This document shows, piece after piece, positions 35,537 to 44,740 of a stretch of 64,000 bases of DNA. Origin of the DNA: Actinomadura sp. WMMA1423 (GTDB lineage: Bacteria > Actinomycetota > Actinomycetes > Streptosporangiales > Streptosporangiaceae); assembly GCF_006547145.1 (NCBI RefSeq), contig NZ_CP041244.1:1364001-1428000 (forward strand). Direction: 5' to 3'. Under the pieces are notes generated by a model. The model was not told the DNA's origin. It made no database searches and saw only the letters and a list, made by a program, of their open reading frames with translations. The translations under genes and the position numbers were made by a program. Positions within the stretch are counted from its first letter, which is position 1, and each line of letters begins with the position of its first letter.

Positions 35537-36892
35537 TCACGGGGCGAGGTCGTCGGGGCCGGTGGGCTGGGGCGTGCGCTTCGTCACCGCGCGCCAGAGC
35601 ACCTCGGGCAGGAACAGGGACTCGGGCGGGGCGGTGAGCGCCAGCACGTCGACGAACCGGTCGCACACCCGCGGGTCGACGTTGGCGAGGGCCTGGACCC
35701 GGTCCACGTACCGGTTGAGGATCCGGGTCCGCACGCCGGCCGAGGCGCCCTTCGTGGTGCCGTAGCGGAGATCCTCGCCGGTGGCCACCAGCCACGGGCC
35801 CGCGGCGTTCTTCACCGCCCACCGGTGGAAGCGCCCCGCGAGCCGGTCGAGGTCCCCGTCCGCCCTCAGGCAGGCGTCCAGCGTGAGCGCGGACTTCGCC
35901 GCGACGGTCATCCCCTGGCCGTAGAGGGGGTTGAAGGCGCACAGCGCGTCGCCCACGACCACGAACCGCTTCGGCCACGCCGACATCCGCTCGTAGTGGC
36001 GGCGGTGGTTGTCGGTGCGCCGGTAGCTGACGACGGGGGTGAGCGGCTCGGCTTCGCGGATCGCCTCGTAGAGCACCGGGCTGCGCAGGCTCTTGGCGAA
36101 CTCCAGGAAGCCCTCCTCATCGGTGGGCGGGTAGTCCTCCCCGACCCCGAACAGGCTGACGATCCAGCGGCCGCCTTCCTGCGGGAACAGCGCACCGGTC
36201 CGCGTGCCGGGCGCCTTGGCCTGGAGGTAGAGCGCCTTCCAGCCGGGGTCGAACCCGGAGGGGACGGCATAGTTGCGGCTGGCGTAGCCCAGGAGCGGGT
36301 CGATCCGGGTCTGCGGCGGCGCCGGGTAGCCGATCCGCTCCAGCCACGCGGGGGTCTTCGAGACCCGCCCGGTGGCATCGACGACCAGGTCCGCGGTGAG
36401 CGGCTCCCCCCGTGCGGTCGTCCCGCGCTCGCGCACCTCCACACCGGTGACGGTTCCACCGTCGGCGGTCAGGCCCGTCACCTCGTGTCCCGAGAGCAGC
36501 CGGACCTTCTCGTCCTTGGCCAGGCGGGACCGCACGGTCCAGTCGAGGAGGTCCCGGCTGAAGGTCAGCAGCCGGGTGGACTCGAAGCGGCGGCGCCACC
36601 CGGCGGAGGTCAGCCAGAGCATGTCCGCCGGAACCCGGACCTCGGGGACGCCCGCGACGCGCAGCTCGTCCTCCAGGCCGGGGAACAGCCCCTCGGCGAT
36701 CTCCAGTCCCCGGCTCCAGAGCACGTGCAGGTGGCGGGCCTGCCCCAGGCCGGGCCGGGACTCGACGTTCTCGGTGAACCGGTCGCGTTCGATCAGCGTG
36801 ACCCGGGCGAAGTGGTCGGCGAGGATCCTCGCCGACAGCAGCCCGGCCAGGCTGCCGCCCACGACGACGGCGTGCTCAGAGGGCTCCGTCAT
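35537..36892 (-). CDS. FAD-dependent monooxygenase-like protein
   Basis: A 451-residue flavoprotein with an N-terminal GxGxxG-like dinucleotide fold written VVVGGSLAGLLSARILAD, the RPGLGQARHLHVLWSRG segment and the second FAD motif FVVVGDALCAFNPLYGQGMT. This is the p-hydroxybenzoate/polyprenyl-hydroxylase-like group that hydroxylates or epoxidises small lipophilic or aromatic molecules with NAD(P)H. The substrate cannot be told. It lies 45 bases downstream of the NB-ARC/TPR ATPase gene, so both may be co-transcribed, with the ATPase perhaps regulating it indirectly. No other biosynthetic genes are next to it. Confidence 0.85.
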   Translation of the reverse strand: MTEPSEHAVVVGGSLAGLLSARILADHFARVTLIERDRFTENVESRPGLGQARHLHVLWSRGLEIAEGLFPGLEDELRVAGVPEVRVPADMLWLTSAGWRRRFESTRLLTFSRDLLDWTVRSRLAKDEKVRLLSGHEVTGLTADGGTVTGVEVRERGTTARGEPLTADLVVDATGRVSKTPAWLERIGYPAPPQTRIDPLLGYASRNYAVPSGFDPGWKALYLQAKAPGTRTGALFPQEGGRWIVSLFGVGEDYPPTDEEGFLEFAKSLRSPVLYEAIREAEPLTPVVSYRRTDNHRRHYERMSAWPKRFVVVGDALCAFNPLYGQGMTVAAKSALTLDACLRADGDLDRLAGRFHRWAVKNAAGPWLVATGEDLRYGTTKGASAGVRTRILNRYVDRVQALANVDPRVCDRFVDVLALTAPPESLFLPEVLWRAVTKRTPQPTGPDDLAP

Positions 36893-36937
36893 GGTCCTTC
36901 TCCTCCTTGCGGGTGCGGAACGCGCGCTCCATGGGCT

Positions 36938-39079
36938 TCACCGGCGCGGCTCCGCGGCGTCCGTGGGCATGAGGGGCGCGGCACGCCCGCCCGTCGCGAA
37001 GGCGACGGCCTGATCGAGGTCCAAGCGCATCCCCTGCTGGAGGAGATGGCGGTACGTCTCGTCGCCCAGATCCCGCCGCGCGAGCGCCTCCCCTTCGTTG
37101 TGCGGCGCGTTGAAGTACGCGGAACCGAAGAGCGGGAGCCCGACCGTCCGCCATATCCGTTCTGCCGCCCCGTGCAGGGCCGCCGCGTCCCGGGACCGGC
37201 CGCCCGCCGCCTGGAAGAGCGCGAGCAGTTCCATGGCCAGCACGGCGCACACCAGGTCGCCGAAGGTCCGGCTGATGCTCAGGCACTCCCGGGCGAGGCA
37301 GGTCGCCTCCTCGACGCGGCCCCCGGTCCAGGCCGCGAAGGCCAGGACGTAGAGCGCGTAGGCCCTGACCCAACGCTCGCCGTGCTCCTCGCCGATCGCG
37401 CGGACCTCCTCGCACAACTCGACGGCGTAGGGCAGGTCTCCTTGGAACGCGACGGTCATCGCGTACTCGACGCGCGCCATGATCACGCTGGTGTTCAGCT
37501 CGCCGAAGGAGTCGTAGGCGGCGAGCGCGTCCTTGAAGAGGGCGGCCGCCTGCGCGTGGTCGTCGGTCACCAGTGCGACGCAGCCCAGCCGGTGGACCGC
37601 GTTGGCGGACGCGACCCGGTCGCCGGCCAGCAGGGCCTGGTCACGGCCTTCCTCCAGCAGCGCGGTCGCGGCGCCGGTGTCGCCCTGCTTGATGGCGATG
37701 TAGCCGTTCACCCAGAGGGCCTTGGCCCGCGCCCGGGTCGGCTCGGCGTCGAGGGCCAGCGCCCGGTCTAGCCAGTGCCGTCCCTCGCCGAGGAAGCCGC
37801 ATCCCACCCAGTAGAAGCACAGCGCCCCGCCCATGCGCATGCCGGTCTGCGCCTCGCCCGGGGTGGTGAGGCAGTACTCCAGGGCTGCGCTCACGTTGGC
37901 GTGCTCACCCAGCACGCGCTCGAAGACGCCCTTCTGGTCGGCGCCGAACCACTCCCGCTCGCACCCCTCGACCAGGCGCAGGTACCAGTCGCGGTGCCGG
38001 CGCCGCGCCTCCGGCTGCTCGCCGAGCTCCTCGAGCCATTGCGCGCCGTACTGGCGCAAGGTGTCGAGCAGGTGGTACCGGGCGCCCGCAGCGCCCTCGG
38101 TCCTCGCCAGGATCGACTTGCCGACCAGGCCCGCCAGCGTCGGGGCGAGGCGGTCCGCGGGAAGCACGCCGTCGCAGCAGACCTCTGCGACGGCCCGCTC
38201 GTCGAAGTCCCCGGCGAAGACCGAGAGCCGGGCCCACAGCAGCCGCTCCTGCCGCGTGCACAGCTCGTGGCTCCAGCCGACCGTCGTCCGCAGCGCGTTG
38301 TGCCGGGCCGCGTCCATGGCCACGTCCGCGTCGACCAGCGTCCCGAACCGGTCGTCGAGCCTGCTGGACAGCTGTTCCAGGGAAAGGCGCCGGAGCTGGC
38401 CGGCCGCGAGTTCCAGGGCGAGCGGGAGCCCTTCCAGGCGACGGCACAGGTGGGCGACGGTGCGCCAGTTCCCCTCGCCGACGGCGAAGCCGCCCGTGGC
38501 GGCCGCGGCGCGCTCCTCGAAGAGGACCATCGCCGAAGGCCGCGCGGCGGTGTCCGCGGGCCCGGTCCCGGGATCGGCCGTCTCCAGGGGGGCGATCTTC
38601 AGCACGCGCTCGCCGGCGACGCCGAGGGCCTGCCTGCTCGTGGCCAGGATGCGCAACCCGGGGGCCGCCCTCAGCAGGACCTCGGCCACGCCCGCACAGG
38701 AGCCCAGGAGGTGCTCGCACGTGTCCAGCACCAGCAGCAGCCGCCTGCCGGACAGGTGGTCGGCCAGGATGTCGAGTTGCGGCCGCGCGGTCTGGTCGAC
38801 CACCCGCAGGGCGCGGGCGATCGCGTGGCCGACCAGCGAGCCGTCGCGCAGTCCCCCCAGGTTCACCACCCACGCGCCGTTCGGGAACTCCTCGGCCAAC
38901 TCCCCCGCGGCCTCCAGCGCGACCCGCGTCTTGCCGACGCCGCCGACCCCGGTCACCGTCACCATGCGCGCGAGGCCGCACAGCCGCCTGAGCTCGCTCA
39001 GTTCGGCACCCCGCCCGACGAGAGCCGGGGAGGTCCCGGGAACCACGTTCCCCCTTCGCCGCACACCGGACCCAGTCAC
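36938..39079 (-). CDS. NB-ARC/TPR ATPase, LuxR/AfsR-like but without DNA-binding domain
   Basis: A 713-residue STAND-type protein. Its P-loop GVGGVGKTRVAL is near residue 45, LLLVLDTCEHL is the Walker B, and RILATSRQALG, LCRRLEGLPLALELAAGQLR and LDDRFGTLVDAD follow as in the large LuxR ATPases. TPR-like helices fill about 350-690. A C-terminal LuxR HTH or an N-terminal SARP HTH is expected in such proteins, but neither is present and the C-terminus ends soon after the TPRs. The start is taken at GTG 39079 with GGAGG 10 bases ahead; a GTG at 39112 has no ribosome site. It may act by protein contacts and not as a direct transcription factor. Confidence 0.82.
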   Translation of the reverse strand: MTGSGVRRRGNVVPGTSPALVGRGAELSELRRLCGLARMVTVTGVGGVGKTRVALEAAGELAEEFPNGAWVVNLGGLRDGSLVGHAIARALRVVDQTARPQLDILADHLSGRRLLLVLDTCEHLLGSCAGVAEVLLRAAPGLRILATSRQALGVAGERVLKIAPLETADPGTGPADTAARPSAMVLFEERAAAATGGFAVGEGNWRTVAHLCRRLEGLPLALELAAGQLRRLSLEQLSSRLDDRFGTLVDADVAMDAARHNALRTTVGWSHELCTRQERLLWARLSVFAGDFDERAVAEVCCDGVLPADRLAPTLAGLVGKSILARTEGAAGARYHLLDTLRQYGAQWLEELGEQPEARRRHRDWYLRLVEGCEREWFGADQKGVFERVLGEHANVSAALEYCLTTPGEAQTGMRMGGALCFYWVGCGFLGEGRHWLDRALALDAEPTRARAKALWVNGYIAIKQGDTGAATALLEEGRDQALLAGDRVASANAVHRLGCVALVTDDHAQAAALFKDALAAYDSFGELNTSVIMARVEYAMTVAFQGDLPYAVELCEEVRAIGEEHGERWVRAYALYVLAFAAWTGGRVEEATCLARECLSISRTFGDLVCAVLAMELLALFQAAGGRSRDAAALHGAAERIWRTVGLPLFGSAYFNAPHNEGEALARRDLGDETYRHLLQQGMRLDLDQAVAFATGGRAAPLMPTDAAEPRR

Positions 39080-39375
39080 GTTCGCCCCACCTCCACGCCC
39101 CGCCGCGACCACGTTCAGCCTACATAAATGATCTTCATAAATGTGGCGTATTGGGTGATCGATAGCCGATCAGATGGAATGACCGCAGATTTCATGAATC
39201 CATTCGCGTCCCCCTTATACCAGCGGCCAGAGACTCCGAGGATCGCCTCCTTGGAGTGGCCCGATGTGGTCAATACCCGGCGGGACGTACGGCGGAGAAA
39301 GTGCGCGCACCCCGCTCCGGTCACGCCATTGCCGATCTCCGCCATCGAGGCTCCCTACAGCCGAGGAGGACGCCG
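39080..39375. other. Intergenic stretch with AT-rich segment
   Basis: No supportable gene. Bases 39115-39230 are unusually AT-rich and probably hold the promoter of the NB-ARC/TPR ATPase gene. The rest, downstream of the binding-lipoprotein stop, shows no clear terminator. Confidence 0.45.
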
Positions 39376-40692
39376 TCACCCGGTGGTGTAGCAGGGGGCG
39401 TCGAGCTGGTAGCTCCGGGCGGTCGGGCCGGCCGCGAAGTCCGTGAGCACCTTGACTCCGGTGAACTCGTGCTGGTCCGGCCTGCCGATCACCGTCTGCC
39501 GGAACGCCGAGGAGTTCGGGGAGCCGGAGGAGTTCCCCGCCTCGGCGGGCAGGATGCCCTCGTAGTCGACGAACCTGATGGAGCGGACGGCCTTCAGCAG
39601 CCCCTCGCGGCTCAGGTCCTTGTCCTCGATCGCCCGCTGGAGGGCCGCCTTCAGCGGGTAGGACAGGACCCATCCGGTGGTGTAGGAGTCGTCCGGCTCG
39701 ACCCTGCCGACCGCCTGCCGCATCGCGGCGTGGCCGGGCGAGTCGGTCGCGAACGGTTTCCACGGTGCGACCTGGAGGTACCGCTCCTTCATCGCGTCGA
39801 TGGCGGGGCTCTGCAGAAGGCCTTTCGACCACGTGGGGTTGTCGCCGACGAAATGCCCCGGGTAGCCGCCCTGGACGGTCCTGCCGATGATGGTCGCCGC
39901 GTCGACGGGGCTCGTGGTGAGGATGACGATGTCGGGCTTCTTCCTGAGGATGGCCCGCACGGCCTCTTCCTGCGCCGCGCTGCTCTTGCCGGGCTGCCCC
40001 TGGGCGGTCGGCACGTCGGTGAAGGAGAGCCCGCGCGCCGCGGCGGCGATCCTCGCCCCGGCGGCCGCGTCGTCGCCGTAGTCGCCGGCGTAGTGGACCG
40101 CCATGACGCTCTCGGCCCTGAGATGGTCGACGCCGTAGTCGACGCCGTTCATCGCCTCGAAGCAGTACGAGGCCCCCGACTCCAGGATGTTGTCTTCGAA
40201 CTCCCACTTCGACGTCCAGGAGACCGGCAGCGCGACCATCGCGTCCGCCCGGAGGGAGCCGAGGATGGCGTCGGTCACCGGCGATCCGAGCGTCTGCGCC
40301 AGCGCGAGCACCTTGCCCTTGATCTCGTTGTAGGCCCTGGCCTGCACCCGCGGGTCGTAGTGGTTGTCGCGGACGTAGGTGGTCACGTCGATGTCGTACC
40401 CGGCGATGCCGCCCTGCCGGTTGACGCGGTCCCAGAACGCGCGCTGAGCCCTCGTGACCGGGACCCCCAGCGACTTGAAGGGCCCGTCGCTCAGGTCCGA
40501 AAGGGTGCCGAGGTAGATGCAACCGTGCCCCTTGTTGACCGGGCGGGGGCAGGGCTCGCGGGTCACTCCCGGCGCACTGGACTCGAGCAGGCCGTCCGAG
40601 TCGCCGCACCCGGCGGCCCCCAGCGTCGCCAGCAGCACGGCGCTCGCCAGCAGGGCCTTGACCCGCGACAGGTCACAGCGCACGGAGACCAT
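39376..40692 (-). CDS. Amino-acid-type (periplasmic binding fold I) substrate-binding lipoprotein
   Basis: A 438-residue protein with a lipoprotein signal peptide (lipobox LGAAGC, Cys29). The mature part resembles the branched-chain amino acid/receptor-type type I binding fold (YLGTLSDLSDGPFKSLGVPVTRAQRAFWDRVNRQGGIAGYDIDV, DILVILTTSP-like and GGYPGHFVGDNPTW segments). No permease or ATPase is nearby. Its first 20 bases lie inside the DUF742 gene, so it is translated as the third gene of the histidine-kinase operon. It may be an extracellular sensor for the kinase system and not a transport component; this is an inference from position. Confidence 0.85.
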   Translation of the reverse strand: MVSVRCDLSRVKALLASAVLLATLGAAGCGDSDGLLESSAPGVTREPCPRPVNKGHGCIYLGTLSDLSDGPFKSLGVPVTRAQRAFWDRVNRQGGIAGYDIDVTTYVRDNHYDPRVQARAYNEIKGKVLALAQTLGSPVTDAILGSLRADAMVALPVSWTSKWEFEDNILESGASYCFEAMNGVDYGVDHLRAESVMAVHYAGDYGDDAAAGARIAAAARGLSFTDVPTAQGQPGKSSAAQEEAVRAILRKKPDIVILTTSPVDAATIIGRTVQGGYPGHFVGDNPTWSKGLLQSPAIDAMKERYLQVAPWKPFATDSPGHAAMRQAVGRVEPDDSYTTGWVLSYPLKAALQRAIEDKDLSREGLLKAVRSIRFVDYEGILPAEAGNSSGSPNSSAFRQTVIGRPDQHEFTGVKVLTDFAAGPTARSYQLDAPCYTTG

Positions 40693-41053
40693 TGATCACT
40701 TCCTCCAGAAGACGCCGGTCGGTGGGCCCGGTCCTGGGCCCCGCCGGCCGCTGTACGGTCACCAGCCCGCGGTCCAGCAGGTCGCTCAGCAGCACGCGGA
40801 CGACCCCGACCGGCAGCAGCAGGTCCGCCGCCAGGTCGACGACCGCCCGGGGCCGCAGGCAGCGTTCGAGGATCTGCTCGTCCTCCGGGCCGAGCGTCCG
40901 GGGATCCGGCATCGGCACCTCGGCGGTGACGACCACCGCGATGAGGTCCAGCGCCGCGCCGCGCTGCCGCGTCCTGCCCCTCGCCACCGCGAAGGGGCGG
41001 ACGACGGGCCCGGCCTGCTCGTCGACCCACAGTTCGTCCGGTTCCCCGGGCAT
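40673..41053 (-). CDS. DUF742 protein (conservon CvnC type)
   Basis: A 126-residue protein matching DUF742: VRPFAVARGRTR near the start and a winged-helix-like LGPEDEQILERCLRPRAVVDLAADLLLPVGVVRVLLSDLLDRGLV core. In actinomycete conservons it works with a histidine kinase, a roadblock/LC7 protein and a small GTPase. Its ATG overlaps the kinase stop (TAATG), so it is translationally coupled to it, and its end overlaps the binding-lipoprotein start by 20 bases. Function is unclear even in well-studied relatives. Confidence 0.93.
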   Translation of the reverse strand: MPGEPDELWVDEQAGPVVRPFAVARGRTRQRGAALDLIAVVVTAEVPMPDPRTLGPEDEQILERCLRPRAVVDLAADLLLPVGVVRVLLSDLLDRGLVTVQRPAGPRTGPTDRRLLEEVINGLRAL

Positions 41054-43377
41054 TACTCGCCGCCGGGGCCGGGCGGAGGCTGGGCCCCGGGGACGGCCGG
41101 GCCGGTGTCGCCACCGGTGTCGGCCCGCCCGCGCCGCCAGCCGCTCTGGATCTTCGCCAGCAGGTGGCCGGCGGCCTCGGGTGGCCGGCCCGGCTCCGCC
41201 CCGCCCGGCTCGGGCGGTGCCTCACGCAGCTGCGGGGCGAGGCTCCGCTGCCGCCGCCGCCTTGGCAGGTCCTCGCCCCCGTCCTCCTGCTCGGCCGCCG
41301 CGCCGCTCTCCTCGCGGCCCTTCCGCAGGGCGAGCGGCTCCGCCTCGGGCACCCCCTCGGCGGCCGGGGACGAGGCGGGACCGGGCCGGGGCCGATGCCC
41401 GTCCCCGGCCCGCTCCGCCATGCCGGACACGGCGACGAGCGACCTGTGCTCGCCGGAGCCGTCGCCGGCGCCCCCCTCCCCCATGCCGGGCAGTTCGGCG
41501 ACGAGGTCGTGCGGGATGAGCACGATCGCGACGACGCCGCCGTAGGGCGAGGAGCGCAGGACCACCTTGATGCCGTGCCGGGCCGCGAGCCGCGCCACGA
41601 CGAACAGCCCCAGCCGGACCGAGTCGTCGAAGTCGAGTTCGGGATCGGTCGCGAGCAGCCCGTTCAACCGCTCCAGTTCCCCGGCCGAGAGCCCGAGCCC
41701 GCGGTCCTCGACCTCGATCGCGAAACCGTGCGCGGCCACCCCGCCGGTCACCCGGATCCTGGTGGTGGGCGGGGAGAACACGGCGGCGTTCTCGATCAGT
41801 TCGGCCAGCAGGTGGATGGTGTCGGCGACGGCGCGGCCGGACAGGGCCGTGCGTCCCATCGGCACGACCTCGACCCGCGTGTAGTCCGCCACCTCCGACG
41901 CCGCCGCGCGTGCCACGTCCATCAGCCGGACCGGGTGGCGCCAGCTCCGCCCGGACGGCCGTCCGGACAGGATGACCAGGCCCTCCGCGTGCCGGCGCAT
42001 CCGCGTCGCCAGGTGGTCGAGCTCGAAGAGGGCCGCCAGGGCGTCCGGGTCCTCGGTGTCGCGCTCCATCCCCTCCAGGAGGCCGAGCAGGCGCTGCAGC
42101 AGGGACTGGTTCCGCCGTGCGAGGGTGAGGAACACGTCGTTGAGCCGCTTGTGCGCGGCCGCCTCGCTCGCCGACGCCCGGACGACGGCCATGCGCGCCT
42201 CGGTGAACGCGGTGTCGATCCTGCCGATCTCGGTGACGGTGAACTCGGGCGCCGGCCCGGGCTCCTCGCCGGGCACGGGCTCCCCGCGGCGGGCCCGCTC
42301 GCCGATGGCCGGGATCCGGTCCCGGGTGAAGGCGGCGACCGCGTCGGCGATGTCGCGGCTCTCCCGGATCAGCCGGTGCCCCATCCGGACCGCGATGACG
42401 ATGGCGGCCACCACCGCGAGGAGCCCGACGCCGCCGGCGAGCGCGAGACGCAGCAGCACCGAGTCCGCCTGGTCGGCGGCCCGCGCCGCGGTGGCCGTGC
42501 GGATCGAGGACGAGAGCCCCGCCAGCTGGACGTCCACCGACTCCGTGGAGGTGTGCCAGGCCCCGACGTCCACCGGCGGGCGCCCCTCGATGGGGCCCAC
42601 CTGGATCAACCGGGTCTCCAGCTGCTGGAACAGGGTGAACTCGGGACCCGCGATGATCGCCTCGTACCGCCGGCGGTCGGCGTCGGCCAGGGTCCTGGTC
42701 GAGTCGCCGTAGAGGAAGCGGCGGGTCCCGGCCAGCTCCACCAGCCAACGGTGCTCGTCCTCGCTCAGCCGCCCCGCCGTCAGCGCGCCGGTGATGAGCG
42801 CGTCCTCCCGCGACAGGCTCTCCCTCGCCCGCTCCAGGAGGTCGAGGACCCGGGTGTCGCGCATGATGCGCTCGTCGGAGGAGCGCGTCTCGTCGTAGAT
42901 CTCGGCCGCCAGGTCGATGAAGCCCGTGTAGCGCGCCAGGGCCTGCGCGCGGTTGATCTGCCGCCGGTCCACCGAGGCGCGGACGTTCTCCAGGTCGCTC
43001 AGGGAGGCGGCCAGCTCGACCATCCGCCGCCGGGTCCCGGGCGCGGCCGCGCCCCGGATCGACGGGTCCGCGGCCGACGCGCGGAACGCCGCCCGGGTCC
43101 GGTTCGTCTTCGCCCGCTGGGCGTCGAAGCCCGACCGGCCGATGGTGGAGTCGTCTCCGAGGTAGGACAGCGACATGCGCCGCTCGTCCTGCAGCGTGCC
43201 GATCATCGCGTCGGTCGGCCGGACGACCTTCTCGGTGAAGGTCCGCGACCGCGCCTGGCGCAGGGCGTCCCCGAGCGTGGTGGCCGCCGCGAAGCCCCAC
43301 AGCGCGGCCAGCGCGAGGATCGGGGGGACGAGGAGGGTGATGATCCTCGTCCGGACCGAACGTGCTCGCCCCGCCAT
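41053..43377 (-). CDS. Nitrate/nitrite-type sensor histidine kinase (conservon CvnA type)
   Basis: A 774-residue membrane kinase. Residues about 10-35 form the first helix, followed by an extracellular NIT-like sensing domain (about 40-310) and a second helix (about 325-350). Then comes a coiled HAMP-like segment, RRNQSLLQRLLGLLEGMERD, LDHLATRMRRHAEGLVILSG, and an ATPase domain with LLAELIENAAVFSPPTT (N box) and VEDRGLGLS (G box). The C-terminal about 130 residues are disordered, Pro/Gly/Glu-rich. It lacks a clear DHp phosphoacceptor His outside the LDHLATRMRRH motif, as usual in conservons. An open frame extends to 43473; ATG 43377 follows GGGAGG and matches family starts. Confidence 0.92.
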   Translation of the reverse strand: MAGRARSVRTRIITLLVPPILALAALWGFAAATTLGDALRQARSRTFTEKVVRPTDAMIGTLQDERRMSLSYLGDDSTIGRSGFDAQRAKTNRTRAAFRASAADPSIRGAAAPGTRRRMVELAASLSDLENVRASVDRRQINRAQALARYTGFIDLAAEIYDETRSSDERIMRDTRVLDLLERARESLSREDALITGALTAGRLSEDEHRWLVELAGTRRFLYGDSTRTLADADRRRYEAIIAGPEFTLFQQLETRLIQVGPIEGRPPVDVGAWHTSTESVDVQLAGLSSSIRTATAARAADQADSVLLRLALAGGVGLLAVVAAIVIAVRMGHRLIRESRDIADAVAAFTRDRIPAIGERARRGEPVPGEEPGPAPEFTVTEIGRIDTAFTEARMAVVRASASEAAAHKRLNDVFLTLARRNQSLLQRLLGLLEGMERDTEDPDALAALFELDHLATRMRRHAEGLVILSGRPSGRSWRHPVRLMDVARAAASEVADYTRVEVVPMGRTALSGRAVADTIHLLAELIENAAVFSPPTTRIRVTGGVAAHGFAIEVEDRGLGLSAGELERLNGLLATDPELDFDDSVRLGLFVVARLAARHGIKVVLRSSPYGGVVAIVLIPHDLVAELPGMGEGGAGDGSGEHRSLVAVSGMAERAGDGHRPRPGPASSPAAEGVPEAEPLALRKGREESGAAAEQEDGGEDLPRRRRQRSLAPQLREAPPEPGGAEPGRPPEAAGHLLAKIQSGWRRGRADTGGDTGPAVPGAQPPPGPGGE

Positions 43378-43719
43378 CACGCCTCCCGTCGCCGGCAGCG
43401 TCCGCGTCCCGTCGATCCGCGCTTGATCACTGTGACGCAGCTCACTTTTGCGCTGCCGAACGTAGCCCACCATGGCGAACCACTCGCCCCTTTTGCGCCT
43501 TTGGCTCGGATTGTTACATTCGTGTTATTTGGCGATATGCCAGGTCAATGGCGCGATCCGGCCAGCGGTCCTTTCGGGACAAGGGACCACCGGGCACGGG
43601 GAGGTCCAATCCCGCGTGCACCCGCCCCGGACGCCGTCTCCGTACTGAGCACGGATGTGCGCCCTGCGCGGCGCCTGTCGGATGGGAGGTGACGACAGCC
43701 GAGAGTTCGAGGTGAGGCA
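43378..43719. other. Divergent control region between kinase operon and rhodanese operon
   Basis: No supportable gene in these 342 bases. The segment 43430-43555 is AT-richer than its surroundings and includes two CTTTTGCG copies (near 43444 and 43491) that could be factor sites. Promoters for both diverging transcripts should lie here, but no box pair is convincing. Confidence 0.45.
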
Positions 43720-44115
43720 ATGAGCGGTTCCGTCCGGCAACTGGTGTCCCGCGCACGGGACGAGGTGCGCAACCTGTCGGTGCCAGAGGTCGCCGACGCG
43801 CTCGAAGGCGGCGGGGTGACGCTGGTCGATCTCCGTGAGCCCGATGAGGTCCGGACCGAGGGCGCCATCCCGGGCGCGGTGCCGGCGCCCCGCGGGATGC
43901 TGGAGTTCTGGGCGGATCCCGCGAGCCCGTACCACCGCGAGGAGTTCGCCCCCTCCGCGCGGACGATCCTCTACTGCGCCTCCGGCGGCAGGTCGGCCCT
44001 GGCCGCGCAGACGCTGCAGGCGCTCGGCTACACCGACGTCGCGCATCTCGACGGCGGGCTGGCCGCGTGGAAGGAGCAGGGCCGCCCGGTCACCTTCGAG
44101 GCGCGGCCGCGATGA
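43720..44115 (+). CDS. Rhodanese-domain protein
   Basis: A 131-residue single-domain rhodanese. It has LVDLREPDEVRTEGAIPGAVPAPRG and the active-site loop CASGGRS (Cys86), followed by ALGYTDVAHLDGGLAAWKEQG. It would carry a persulfide on Cys86 for sulfur transfer or detoxification. An aromatic-poor insertion, LEFWADPASPYHREEF, is typical of one rhodanese subgroup. It overlaps the following AhpD-like gene by 4 bases (ATGA), so the two are coupled and may deal with related redox stress. Confidence 0.92.
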   Translation: MSGSVRQLVSRARDEVRNLSVPEVADALEGGGVTLVDLREPDEVRTEGAIPGAVPAPRGMLEFWADPASPYHREEFAPSARTILYCASGGRSALAAQTLQALGYTDVAHLDGGLAAWKEQGRPVTFEARPR

Positions 44116-44735
44116 GCGGGATCGGCTTCCTCGCCGCCCCTCCCCTGACCGACGAGGCGCGGCGCATGTTCGACGAGGACATCGCCGACGCCGGCCACGT
44201 CATGAACACCTCACGGCTGTGGGCCTACCGGCCGGACCTCGTCGCGGGGCTCTTCGAGCTGCTCCGGGAGGCCGGCGCGGCGGCCGCGCTGGACGCCCGC
44301 GAGCGCGGGGTCCTCGTCGCCGCGTGCGCCTCGGCCGGCGGCGACTCGTACTGCTCACTGGCCTGGGGCTCCCGGCTGGCGGAGGCGAGCGAGCCGGACA
44401 CCGCCGCCGCCGTGCTCCGCGGCGCCGACACCGGGCTGACCGACCGGGAGCGTGCCCTGGCCGGCTGGGTGCGGAAGGTCGCCGGCGGCCCCCACGGCAC
44501 CACCGGAGAGGACGTCCAGGAGTTGCGCGACGCCGGTTGGGACGACCGGCGGATATTCGCGATCACGGTGTTCGCGGCGCTGCGCGTCGCGTTCTCGACC
44601 GTCAACGGCGCCCTCGGCGCACGTCCGGACGCCGCCTTCCGCACCACCGCTCCCCCGGCCGTCCTCGGCGCCGTGACCTACGGGCGTCCCATCGAGGACG
44701 AGCCCTCCATGCCCGGCCGGCGACTCGGAGAGTGA
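44112..44735 (+). CDS. AhpD/carboxymuconolactone decarboxylase-like protein
   Basis: A 207-residue helical protein of the CMD/AhpD fold (RLWAYRPDLVAGLFELLREAG, RERGVLVAACASAGGDSYCSLAWG, DDRRIFAITVFAALRVAFSTVNGALG). Active AhpD-type peroxidases use CxxC; here the site reads SYCSLAWG with a single cysteine, as in some peroxidase-related members. Redox activity is therefore uncertain. The ATG at 44112 overlaps the rhodanese stop; an in-frame GTG further upstream would lie inside that gene and is less likely. Confidence 0.85.
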   Translation: MSGIGFLAAPPLTDEARRMFDEDIADAGHVMNTSRLWAYRPDLVAGLFELLREAGAAAALDARERGVLVAACASAGGDSYCSLAWGSRLAEASEPDTAAAVLRGADTGLTDRERALAGWVRKVAGGPHGTTGEDVQELRDAGWDDRRIFAITVFAALRVAFSTVNGALGARPDAAFRTTAPPAVLGAVTYGRPIEDEPSMPGRRLGE

Positions 44736-44740
44736 TCACG

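Noticed and set aside
35537..36892. Start of a polyketide or other antibiotic cluster around the FAD monooxygenase
   Set aside because: No synthase, tailoring or transport genes lie nearby; only one isolated monooxygenase is present.
39115..39345. Short minus-strand frame upstream of the NB-ARC gene
   Set aside because: AT-rich with no ribosome site or motif; more likely promoter DNA.
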